NCBI GenBank assembly: GCA_047495785.1
Contig: JBLDXI010000055.1
Span: forward strand, 620,001-684,000
DNA from: Lepidodermella squamata
Lineage: Eukaryota; Gastrotricha
Direction of reading: 5' to 3'
DNA: 64,000 nucleotides
Positions within the stretch are counted from its first letter, which is position 1; each line of letters starts with the position of its first letter. The notes under the pieces were generated by a model, which was not told the DNA's origin, made no database searches, and was given only the letters and a program-made list of their open reading frames with translations. Position numbers and translations under genes: made by a program. Below are positions 1 through 10,395 of this stretch, in pieces.

Positions 1-1451
1 GTTGTCACAGTAGTCACTGAGTTAAGGCTGATCAATATTACAACGATATTCATGTGTCATTGTCATTGCTTTTTTGCCAATTTCAAGCCATTATAAAGAA
101 GCACCAATTGAAATTAGGTATCCTGCGTTTTTGAACTCACCAAAATGCAATGGGGGATCGTTGGGGCTTTTCGTAAAAATGGGAAACAAGTGGCTAAGTC
201 TAGTGAACTTCATACATTGCATCATTCACATTTTTAAGAGCAGAATTAGACAAGCTATGAACAGATAATCGACGAGGATCAGTGAAAATTGAACGTCATT
301 GCTGCAGCAAGCTTGCAACGACCGCAAAAAATCTACGAGGATCACCTTTTTCATGCGGTTAACCTTAAGTATAAAAATAGATTAGAGAATATCTAATATT
401 GCAGATATTAATTTTCTCAACGAAAATGATAATTTAATTTTTCTGAGTAACGATTGGCCTTAGCAACGTGTTGCTTCCTCTGCATTATCCGCTATGTACA
501 CCCCTCTTGAAAGCGCGAATGACAGGTTACGGTTCTAGGCGTTCTTTAGATGCGCCTTTTGATTTCGAACTTCTGAAAAGGATACGTCCGCAGAGCCACC
601 GCTCCAGCCGTGGATGGAATGCAGGTCGGAATGCTCTGAGTTATTGGAATTAACAACATCTAAATCGTTGCCTCAGCCTGAGCCAGTTGTAGGCGTTCAG
701 AGGAAGAGCTATACAGCCAGTACAGTTCCCCTGAATGCTCATGAGACTAGCTTATACGCTGCCCTTATGGCCAAGTCACCGAGTCGCTAGCAGAGCCGGC
801 TTAGTCAGTGCCCTCTACCCTACCCTACCCTGCCTTACCCTGCCCTACCAGAGCCTGTTTTGGTTGAAGGAATCATGCCTTCTTGCCTGCCTTGTGCGGG
901 TATTCATGTGTGTTTAGAGGAGATGATCTAGACACGGATTTGCCCGCAACAGACGTTAAAGGGTGCAAACGTGGCTTGCCATATCACCAACTTGGCCCGG
1001 GATGACCATATAAGATCACCCTCTTTCCCTCACACAGAGTGCGGTTACGAAAATTTTCAGCGTGTGAAACCAAACATCATCATAATCACCAAAAGCCGCT
1101 CTCATAGCTGGAATAACTGCATTCTGGCGAGCAGCAAAATATTTATGCCTGCATGAACAATATTACTATCGCTGTTACTTACTTTCTCGACTGTGAACGA
1201 TCTCTCTCTCTGGAAAGCGTAAGTCAATGTTATGCGGTACAATCACTCAATTAAAGTTTATCAAGGTCATCGAAGCTGATTATTTAACTCGCCTGTATTC
1301 TTTCAGAAGTTTCTCCAAGTAAAGTTATTACTTATTACTGATGCTTTGGAACCTTGTTAACGTTTGACCCCCGATGGCTTCTATTACTATCACCTTATTA
1401 TTTAGATAGTACTACTTTTTGTTTTAAACAATTTACCGGAGACACTTCCTA
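1..1451. other. Gene-free left flank
   Basis: I see no convincing coding region here; the open frames are short and have no recognisable family or matching splice sites. The one structured element is a C-rich tract at 811–850 (separate entry). The last 100 bases are the upstream region of the first AK5-like gene. Confidence 0.5.
811..850. repeat. Degenerate TACCC/CCCTA tract
   Basis: About eight imperfect CCCTA/CCCTG pentamer units in a row, such as taccctaccctaccctgcc. This is telomere-like in composition but pentameric and degenerate, so it is best called a short C-rich simple repeat. Confidence 0.6.
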
Positions 1452-1953
1452 ATGGAGCAACGCGAAAAAAATCAAATGGAAAAAGACTTGCAGCGTTCTA
1501 TGGAAAAAATTCAAGAATTTGAGCGTTACAGTGAGAAGAAAGACTTGAACAGAATGTTCGAGTGTCTCATGTCAACTTTAATACTCCACAAACCAGATGA
1601 TCCCGTAGATTTCCTCGCGGTACTTACTTCACATGTCTTTGTTACATATATTGTAGCGTTTGCTTTCTTTGGTAGAAAATGCTTACGGAACTGGAAGGTA
1701 GTGGGATTGAAAAATCAGCTCTAGGCTGGGAGTCTTTCATTTCAGAGCTTCACCCTAGACGTGATGCTACAAGGTTATAGAACTTTCACAATTTCGCTCG
1801 CGTTTTTCATTTTTTGTTCTCAGGCTGTCTCAAATTAAAGACCAGAATGACCCATTCTACCGCGAGCATACGAAACGCAAAGCCGAGCGGCCTTCTTCTA
1901 GCGAAACGCAGCAGCCAAGCACTCTATTTCAACTCACGGAGCTGCGAAAATGA
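1452..1953 (+). CDS. AK5 N-terminal-like dimerisation-domain protein, copy 1
   Basis: Exons 1452–1619, 1676–1773 and 1824–1953 join in frame to a 131-residue protein. The segment around residues 25–65 (YSEKKDLNRMFECLMSTL, then KPDDPVDF) resembles the RIIa/Dpy-30-like dimerisation–docking helices found at the N terminus of adenylate kinase 5: an LFE-like helix followed by a KPxDPVxF motif. No kinase domain or P-loop follows. Both introns are about 50 bp, in phases 0 and 2. The protein ends in LFQLTELRK, identical to the next gene, and the two share exon sizes 2 and 3 (98 and 130 nt), so they are tandem duplicates. In the family such domains form dimers that dock other proteins, often in cilia; that role is inferred here. 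An AATAAA lies at 2057–2062. Confidence 0.7.
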
Positions 1954-2056
1954 AATGCTTTTTCGATTTGGTTTTGCTTCGATTGATATAAACTGCTTTT
2001 GGGTTACGCGCTTTTATATTATGCTTATATTCTGATCGCTTCCATTAGTTTTTAAC

Positions 2057-2062
2057 AATAAA
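2057..2062 (+). terminator. Poly(A) signal of AK5-like copy 1
   Basis: AATAAA about 104 bases after the stop codon, in the expected orientation. Confidence 0.5.
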
Positions 2063-2244
2063 TTCTAATATTTTTGCTTCTAGTGCTAAACCCTTTTGAC
2101 GGGACTTGTTAGCCATACTCGGGGTAATTAGCAGCAAGGTTATCATGGCTCAATTTTGTTGGAATTTGGTGTATATGACCTTTCCAGAGAAATTTACATG
2201 GATTGATTTACTCTAGACAGCGTTTTTACTTGATTTTGAAGAAA

Positions 2245-2703
2245 ATGGAGAATGACGAAAAGATTCAAGAGGCTCGACGATATCTTGAGACGAAAGATAT
2301 TGCTAAACTCTTCGAATGTCTCATGTCAACACTTATTATGCACAAACCAGATGACCCAGTTGATTTTATGATGGTAGTTTTTGTCATATCGAATTGGAGT
2401 TTACTGATGATATTTTAACAGAAAATGTTGACCGAACTTGAGGCGAGCGGCGGAGATACATCAGCCGTCGGATGGGAATCTTTCATAGCAGAGCTTCATC
2501 CCAGACGTGATGCAACAAGGTGAGCAGCTCTTTAAGCATAAATGATTGATTACTAACTAATTATTGATGACAGGCTATCTCAAGTGAAAGATCAAGGTGA
2601 CCCGTTCTATCGCGAGTATTCAAAGCGCGTTGCTGAGCGACCGCCTGCAAGCAATCCTCCTCAACCCAGCACCTTATTTCAGCTCACAGAGCTTCGAAAA
2701 TAA
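2245..2703 (+). CDS. AK5 N-terminal-like dimerisation-domain protein, copy 2
   Basis: Exons 2245–2373, 2422–2519 and 2574–2703 give a 118-residue protein. It carries ARRYLETKDIAKLFECLMST and KPDDPVDF near the N terminus, then a WESFIAELHPRRDATR segment shared with copy 1. The start is the first ATG after the upstream stop. Relative to copy 1 it lacks the charged 13-residue N-terminal extension. The fold assignment (RIIa/AK5-type dimerisation domain) rests on the motif pattern and not on a profile search. Its 3' end converges on the minus-strand astacin gene A, with the two stop codons only about 200 bp apart. Confidence 0.7.
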
Positions 2704-2835
2704 GTCGTTAACCGCCAAGTCTCACTTGAGTCATCATTTTACGATACTAAAGAAACCAGCTATACTCATGATAAAATTAGGATAAAACTTGTTTTCTTCC
2801 TCTAGAACCAATCAATCAATTGCAGTATAAATTAT

Positions 2836-2841
2836 AATAAA
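2836..2841 (+). terminator. Poly(A) signal of AK5-like copy 2
   Basis: AATAAA 133 bases after the stop. The minus-strand signal of gene A lies only about 25 bases further on. Confidence 0.5.
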
Positions 2842-2864
2842 TCGATTTTTGTAGAACAAAGCTT

Positions 2865-2870
2865 TTTATT
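2865..2870 (-). terminator. Poly(A) signal of astacin gene A
   Basis: AATAAA on the minus strand (TTTATT on +), 33 bases past the stop codon of gene A. Confidence 0.55.
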
Positions 2871-2902
2871 CCGATGGTCGTGACAAAAAGAGGGGTGAAT
2901 AA

Positions 2903-5759
2903 CTAAAACATGTATGCATCGCCGTCTTTGATATCTTCGAGAAATTCGCCAAAATTGAGTCCCTGCAACACAAGAAACTCAGAGAGTTAGATGATGACCT
3001 AATAGGAACATCATTTTACCTCGAGATCAATCTTGAACTGGCGTTTCGGGGAACATAGTGGAACGTCGCACGGTTCCCATTTTTTAAATGCGCTTTGCGT
3101 TAAACACCAAACTCCGTCGGCGTTGTCCTTTTCTGGATTTCTGAAATGAAAAAACCGTGAAATTCATAGTGGTACAATCATTAGAACATACCGGCAGTAA
3201 TTTGCCGCTGCTGTTACTGAATCATCCGGAAACAAGCTCGCCTCATTGTAGCCATGTTTATGTGGCACATTTGAGTCCCAACGTTGGCAAGGAATACCGG
3301 ACTTCGTGACATTGACTTTGCCTATGTACCCGCGGCCTGCCTTCGTAGTTCGGCATTTATCGGAGATGGGCTCCCGCGGAAGCGACTGAACTTGCTGATC
3401 GAGCTGTATTTGATTAAGAGACGCCAAAGAATTGGATGTTGGCGCACTTGAGTTGACGACCGGCAATCCAGTGGCTGACAATATAAGCAAAGCGAATTAA
3501 TTGAAAAAATCCTAAATATCTATGACTCACGACACATGGGTATTTCATTGCAAACGCCAGTTTTAGAATAACCCAAATCGGTATAGCACCAAGGTTTGCT
3601 TCGAGAATCCGGATTTCGGCACATCGATCCGGAAGCTTTCAGGGTGTCATCTGGGAAGCTCAAAGCACCCAAAGAACTCTGTCCAGCCCAAGCTGAACAC
3701 ATTCCGCTGTCCGAGACGGTTTGTGAGCCGATGTAGTCGTAACCAGTAGATGTGATCGAACATTCTTTATCATCAGACGAATTGATATTATCATGATTTT
3801 AGTAGGATTTCCATTATATTCATACCTTGATTTAGACTGGAAGCATTTGTACCAGCGCATGTCGCGTAAATGTTGAGCTTGAACCCAGACCGACCTCCTC
3901 CTCCCTGCTCGGCCGATGTGCTCGAGAAGATAACGAGAGCCTCGCCTTTGTCAGAGACTGCAACCCGACCTCCACTCTTGCCGCCAAGGCAAAATCTGCG
4001 GAAACAGTGAGTTGAAAATTGCATACACGCAAGACAAACACAAACCTATATCCAGGCGAAGAGACCTTGGCCATATCGGTTATAATTTCGACAAAATCGA
4101 TGCAGGTATCGGCTGTGTAAATTTTGATTTCTTAGAATACTTAGATGCTTCAGGTTCCACTTACAAATTTTAGCCGGCATGTTTGGTTGCTGCTCGAAAG
4201 CAAAAACAAGGCTTGTTTCGGTGTTGATTTTCCAGGAGCAAAATGACCCAGCGGCGTAGGTGTTCGGAAAATTCGGAGAGGTTATCGAGACAGTCGAGCA
4301 CTGCTGAATGACAAGCTCGCCGCCACAGTTTTGACTGCCAATTGAGGGCGCCACTGTTTGGCAGTAGTCTCCCCCTAAACCAGGCGGGCATCTGAGTGAA
4401 CGCGATAAGATATTAGCCTCAAAACTAATTGACTAAATCCTCGCTTTTACCTGCAAACAGCGCAATTTAGTGGATCTTGGTAGCCTCCATTTTGGCAAGC
4501 CTGAGGTAGCGTGATATTTGAACACATCCGCTCTGAATAAGACAAGACTTCGTAATTTTTGGCTTCAATAATTCTCGAAATTTACCAATGCAGTTGTAAT
4601 GAAAATTGATCCGCTTCACGTCGTTGAATGATAAGAATTCACGCTGACCAATCACAGTGAGGTGGCGGACATTTTTCGGCGTGATGACGCGTTTCTTGCC
4701 CATGTAATCAGTCGAGAAAGCCAGCGAATCTGGGCATAATTTTGATATAAAAAAGGATTTCCGCAAAAATATCAAGATCCACTCACCGTAATGCATTACA
4801 GAGGAATAATCGTAGCCAGTGCCGTAGTCGACGTCATCATCCTTGGATTCCAAGAGCGAATATTTAAAAGAAAAATAGTAAAAAACTCACCTTTGGAACT
4901 CTTGTGAAAGATGATTCCCCTAGCCCCGTTATCAGATTTCCATAGTTCACTGAGATGCTATGAATTTTGTTCGATAAGAAGCAGTATTATTGGCTCTCAA
5001 GGTAACTTACTATTCGTCGCGATCTGGGCGAGTATGCTCGTGCCACAAACCGAGGGCATGTCCGACTTCGTGGCTAGCAATACCGGGTGAAACACATCCC
5101 ATACCGAGGGTAACCGTTTGAGAGCTGAATGGCGACACCATGCCAACGAATGACCAGCAACCGAATCCCTTACTGAAAATCAGCCCTGCCTTTTTTCTCA
5201 GCTGTTTCACGGATGGATATTCGCGGAACGTGGCGCAGGTTGAGGCTTGCCAACGCTGAATTCCGCTTCGAATTATGGCTTTATCAGAATCAGCTGATTT
5301 CACAGAATGACCACAACTTATTACAATAAGGAAAAAGTTCAAATGACTTACAATGAGTTCCATCGAATGAGTAAGAAATAGGGAAGGACCATCTCGTCTC
5401 TTCTTTAGGATAGACACGTCTATCGAATCGCGGCTGCTCTTGACGAATTCCGAGTTCTGATTTAAGATTGTCGAGAATGCGTGTAGCCTGAGGAACTGTC
5501 CATCTGATGTCATTTTCGAGAAGTGACGTTTGTAACAGCTCGGCGCTCGGTTCCATAAATGCACGATTGATTCTGTGCTTGGCTCTGACCAGCGCTGTTA
5601 TTTCGTCTGTTATTTCGTTAACTTGAGCCTGCTCTTCATCGCTGATGGCAGAAACCTGGCGAAGAAATGCATTTAGTCCATAGTTTAGAAGCGCTGAAAT
5701 ATCCTTACTCCATGTGAGAGTACGGCAGAAAACGCGAATAAAAGCAATTTAATACTCAT
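2903..5759 (-). CDS. Secreted astacin metalloprotease with EGF, CUB and two kringles (gene A)
   Basis: Fourteen exons read in frame: 5759–5709, 5655–5352, 5293–5011, 4957–4891, 4841–4787, 4729–4586, 4532–4451, 4391–4165, 4112–4046, 3995–3826, 3764–3531, 3474–3192, 3140–3020, 2962–2903; 715 residues. Signal peptide about 1–17; propeptide to about 100; astacin domain with zinc motif HEVGHALGLWHEHTRPDRD (His193, His197, His203, Glu194 as base) and Met-turn SSVMHY (Met251). Next come an EGF-like segment (about 315–339, CQNGGYQDP), a CUB domain (about 351–470, starting CGGELVIQQC) and two six-cysteine kringles (about 485–560 with WCYTDLG, and 602–685 with ANYCRNP and WEPCDVPLC). Astacins are zinc endopeptidases activated by propeptide removal; EGF, CUB and kringle modules mediate binding. 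All catalytic residues are present, so it is probably active. Substrate unknown. Confidence 0.9.
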
Positions 5760-6004
5760 GATGATGATTTTCCAACAATAAATGCTCAGGATTTATTGTT
5801 AGTTTGATATTTATAGCTGTTGCTGTTCTAGAAATTCGGATGATAATTAATTGGAGCGGTAATAGGTTCAAAAGAAATCGGCATCTTTGTTCGCTCAAAT
5901 GTGCGCCGAAATTTCCAACTGCGCGCAAATAGGGTGCGAGACCATTGTTTCACCTTTTACCTCAATTGCCAAAAGTGTTAACACAAGTTCACACGCGTTC
6001 TAGA

Positions 6005-6010
6005 TTTATT
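6005..6010 (-). terminator. Poly(A) signal of gene B
   Basis: Minus-strand AATAAA, 36 bases after the stop of gene B and about 250 bases upstream of the start of gene A. Confidence 0.5.
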
Positions 6011-6045
6011 CCAATCAATATTAAGTAAAATGCATGGAAAGTTAA

Positions 6046-7150
6046 TCATTCAGGCAGTTTGTTTTTATCGCCCTGCTTGTTGTAGTAAGGAAAAGGGTTC
6101 ATCATCGTGCGGTGCAGGCGAAAGTAGTTGCCGGAAACTCGATTGAGAACTGGCGGGGATGCTTTCGAACAAAGAGGGACATCACACAGGTCCCACCGGG
6201 TGAACGACTCGGCATTGGTGTAGCACCACACTCCTTTGTGAAATTTCGGATTCGGGTTTCTAAAAACAATTATTGGGAAAAAAATCAAGCCAGAACGATG
6301 CAGTAATACCGGCAATAATTGGCAGCGTCCCGTAACGTGGCATCAGGGAAAGAACTTGCGTTCGTAAACGGGTGGGCATGAGGGGTTTGTGAGTCCCAAC
6401 GTTGGCATGGAAAGCCTTTTACTGTTACACTCACTTTTCCGCGATAGTCATGCCCCGCTTGAGTCGACAAACAATCTTCAACTATACAAGAAAAATAGAG
6501 AAAAATCTGAGTCAAAGCCGGTATGTTATTTTTTATTAACTATTCTTAATCGAGCGGATTATTATTGTTATTAAGCGTTAAGTTTACGAAAAGTTACTTG
6601 AGCTATTTTCTTGGCAAGCTATTACAGCAAATTTCATTTTTCGAAAAATGTAGCTTTATCACCTCCGCTTGTGCTGGAAATGCCTGACGAGGCGTAGTAT
6701 GTGTAAGGCCTGCGCTTGGTGATGCGCGGACGGCTGCGTGATCGTGACCTTGAGCGGTATCGCCTCGGAAGATTCAAGTCCCATTCAGGATCGTTCATCA
6801 AATTGTACTCGGAACGCATGTTTTGATACATAGACAAAGCCTGTGGCACTGTGAGGCGAATCATTTCGCGCGGCGGACCGTCCGGCGGCGGCCCAGCTGG
6901 TACGGTTGATGGATCGACTGGAGGCAAGTTGTAGTGCTTTCGCATCATCGCCGATAGTTTATTCATTATGTAGGTCACGACTGGATCCTGTTCCCCGGGA
7001 GGACCTCCTGGCAGCGGCATCGGTTGACATTCTACGGTCTAAAAAATCACTTTCATTAAAAGACAGTATCTCAAGGAATAATTATTGATTGATTACCTCG
7101 AAAAAATTCAGCACCGAGATCGCTAAAATTGTTGCTATAAAAGGTCTCAT
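6046..7150 (-). CDS. Secreted propeptide–kringle protein lacking the protease (gene B)
   Basis: Exons 7150–7097, 7038–6663, 6481–6310 and 6259–6046 join in frame to 271 residues. A signal peptide (MRPFIATILAISVLNFF) is followed by a segment like the propeptides of its neighbours: MNKLSAMMRKHYNLPP and LTVPQALSMYQNMRSEYN match WTVPQATRILDNLKSELG in gene A and [18 protein letters not shown] in gene D. Then come a Pro-rich stretch, an RSRSRSRSR tract with KRR basic sites, and one kringle (Cys147–Cys231) most like the second kringle of A and D. The catalytic, EGF and CUB exons are absent, yet the frame is open and the splice sites are intact, so it is a shortened gene and not obviously a pseudogene. 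In other astacins the propeptide inhibits the enzyme, so a trans-acting regulator is possible; that is inference. Confidence 0.85.
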
Positions 7151-7336
7151 TTTAGTTGCTATGAGCAGTTTTCGATATGGATAGTAAAATCGAGCGCACT
7201 ACTATACCCTTCGTCTAGGCGCGCTCCCAAGATTGCGCAATCGCGAATACTCATCTCACCCTGTCCTCACCCGCGCTGTTGATTCCGAAAAGATAGCGAC
7301 ACACAAAAGCTCACACTTCATTGTTGCGAGCGACAT

Positions 7337-7342
7337 TTTATT
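7337..7342 (-). terminator. Poly(A) signal of gene D
   Basis: Minus-strand AATAAA, 70 bases past the stop of gene D. Confidence 0.5.
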
Positions 7343-7411
7343 AAAAGCTTTGAAATTACAGCGAATTGAATACATAAATGACGAGTAATATGGTCTGGGG
7401 TGGGCTGAATG

Positions 7412-10277
7412 TTAGGTAAGGCGTGAGCGCATTCGTTTGAACAAATCGCTCTCACGCTGGACTTTGATATTGGGCGATTTCGCCTCAATTTTTTCAGCGT
7501 CAAGGTAGCTTTTGATGATATCAGCGTCGATTTTACACCGCGGCACGTCGCAGATTTCCCATCGCATATTGGGATCCGTGGTGAAACACCATACACCCCG
7601 TCGAAAATTGGGGTCAGGATTCCTGAAAAATAATATTTGTATAAAACAATTTTGCCGCTTGAGCTGCAAACCTGCAATAGTTTTTCGCAAGTCGAACGGA
7701 TCCGTCAGGGAAAGCTGTATCGTTCTTGAAATAATTATGGATATGAGGATATCTGTCGGCCCAAGGTTGACACTGGCGGCCGTATCGCGTGGTTTGCAGG
7801 GTGCCGACGTATTCCGAACCGCGATCAGAAATACGGCAATCTGATTTAATAATGCTTTGAATTAACTGATTCAATTGCAAAATTTCTATGACTAACTTAG
7901 ATTCGGAATTTCAGGCTGCTGTTCAATCTTGTGCGTAGGAACGTCGGTCGATTCGGCTTGATCAAGGTCAAAGTTGAAATTGAAATTGTAATTTCGAGTC
8001 GTGGGCAGCGTAGTAGAGAGTAGTGGCTTCGGAGATTTTGAGACAGAGCTACTCTTCCAGTTGCTGGGTGGTAGGTTCTCTAAAACGCATATTCGTCCAG
8101 TAAATTTCAATGAATTGTAAAGAGTAGTTTTACCGCATTTAGGAATAGCCGCGCAATAATCGGGATTCGATGAGTCCAAATCGGTGTAACACCACGGCAA
8201 TGCGAGAGAATTGGGATTGCGGCAAAAATTTCCAGATTCGAGCAAGCTTTCATCAGGCAAACTGATTGGTGCTACATCGTCTTGATTCGCCCAAGGCAGG
8301 CAAATTTTCCCCGAATCGGCTACGCCATAAGACCCTTGATAGTCATAGCCACTCTTGCCGATTTTGCACTCTTTCAAACCAACAGCTGTGAGATAATCAA
8401 TTTTGGAAAATATAATTTTTTTTACCAAACGTGAATTCAGATGCCGATAAGTTTCCGCATGTTGCGAAAATGTTTAATTTAAAGCCATTGAAGCCTCCAT
8501 TTCCCAGCCTTGCGTTGAAATAAACGAAGGCGCTTCCTGCGTTAATCGAAGCAACTCGGCCCGCAGATTTTCCACATCCACAGAACCTGTTTCCAGGTTC
8601 ATCTATACGGCTGATATTGGAGCGAATTTCGACGTAGTCGATGCACGCCTCGAGTTTCGAGCACGGCAAATCTGGTTGTTGATCGAATCCAAAAATCAGA
8701 CCTCGAGCACTTGTCTGAAAATTAACTGTTAACACTTTGAAATGGTTTCACCGCGCCGAAATAAACCTCAACTAGCCATGAGCAGGTAGTACCAGCTGAG
8801 TATTTTCCAGGATACCCCGGGGAAGTGATGAAAGCAGATGAGCAAGGTGAAATTCTGACGATACCCCCGCAATTAGATGTAGAAGTTTTGGCCAGAATTT
8901 CGCAAAAATCGCCGGTAACTCCGAACGGACACCGGCATTTCGCGCAATTTTTTGGGTCTTGATACCCACCGTTCAGACAAGATCGTTTCAGAGGCCGTTT
9001 CGCGCAACTCCAGTTTAAGCAGTCGTAGAGTAAATTTACTCGTTTTATGTCGAGGAAAGATAACTCGCTGCGTTGACCGATGGTTGCTTGCAGGTATTGA
9101 TCAACTGTCTCAATCGCCCGTCTCTTGGATCTTGAAGATTTTAATGATTTTTAAGTCGGAAAACAGAGGTTAGGCTTACATTTCGTTCCCAGGTAGCTGT
9201 AAAAAAATTAAAAAATTAAACTTTTACGACACGTTTCAAAAAAATACTATTGAAGCGTAATGCATGATGGATGTTGGGTCGTATGGCGTATTCAAGGTTA
9301 CTGCCCATGGTTCCTTGTAAAATGCGTATTTGTCCCTAAAAATTGAAGCCTGAAAAATGAATCGAATTTGTCTTAGTCCACGTACAGTCCGACGTTAGCG
9401 AAATTGACGCGAATGCTGCAAAAATGTTCTTGATTTTGGATAGACTTTTTATTGGGAAAATGCTCACTAGCTGTCTCTGTCCGGACGGTTGTGTTCGTGG
9501 CTAAGTCCAAGGGCATGGCCAATTTCGTGGGAAGCTATTCCTGGCTGTTGATAATCACAGATAATTACGATACTTTCAAGTTTCAAGAGTCTCACCGTAA
9601 TGCAGTCACGACCTAGAACAACTTTTTGCGGTATTTCGCCTGTTGATCCAATATTGGTGAAACATCTATTACAAATGATTAGTTCCCTAAAAATTCGATT
9701 AGATAAAAATTGCTTACCCTGATCCTTTTACTATCAACAAATATGGCTGCATTCCGATTGATAAATCGTCAGGATATTCTATGAACTGGACACAGGTAGC
9801 AGCAGCCCACCACTCGATCCCTTGCCTTATGAGCGCCTTCTCGTCATCGGCTGAAAAAATCACTGCTTAAACGCAAAATTAATCGAGTCTTTGAATCTAC
9901 TATATTTCGTAGCTCCTGGTTCAGAACTTGTGAACGTGTAAATAATTGGTAGATTCCATTTATTAACCAAGGATGATTTATCGTCTCGCTTCACCGAAGG
10001 TTCGCCATTCAACTCCGCTTTGATCGAGGAAAGAAGCCACTCTGCTTGAGGTAAAGTAAAATTCACGTCGTTTATCGTTTCTGCGGAAATCTGTTGGAGG
10101 AAAACAGTTGGAACTTCTGTATTGGTTTTAGACTTGAAATTATACCCCGGTTTCCCCGACACGATAATGCTGAACCAATAGATCATTGATCTGGTTTAAA
10201 ATACGCTCCACGTCGAGTGTTGAAGCAAAGTTGTAGCAAACGAAAATAGAAAAAAACAACAAAAGTTTGGCAAGCAT
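7412..10277 (-). CDS. Secreted astacin metalloprotease with EGF, CUB and two kringles (gene D)
   Basis: Exons 10277–10146, 10090–9901, 9850–9718, 9665–9596, 9544–9468, 9415–9386, 9335–9248, 9196–9180, 9130–8767, 8714–8426, 8385–8134, 8079–7897, 7840–7672 and 7622–7412 give 734 residues in frame. Signal peptide ([15 protein letters not shown]), propeptide, astacin domain with [19 protein letters not shown] (His181, His185, His191) and Met-turn TSIMHY (Met235), EGF-like [12 protein letters not shown] starting [10 protein letters not shown], and two kringles. The first kringle has GYDYQG and WCYTDL; the second has NYCRNP and [10 protein letters not shown] Ser/Thr/Asn-rich linker with an [10 protein letters not shown] stretch separates them. 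Splice ends at 9901 and 9130 were chosen by phase and could shift slightly. The eighth exon is only 17 nt. The start codon is 119 bases from the stop of gene C. Confidence 0.87.
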
Positions 10278-10292
10278 TTTCTTCAAGACTGG

Positions 10293-10298
10293 TTTATT
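10293..10298 (-). terminator. Poly(A) signal of gene C
   Basis: Minus-strand AATAAA after the stop of gene C and only about 16 bases before the ATG of gene D, which leaves almost no room for a separate promoter or 5' UTR between the two genes. Confidence 0.5.
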
Positions 10299-10395
10299 GA
10301 ATTCTTATCACAAGCAATAGAAGACGGCATGCATGAAAGGTGTGTGTGATAATGAGGTCACCGCACACTCGAGTCAAATTACGAGCAATATTCAA

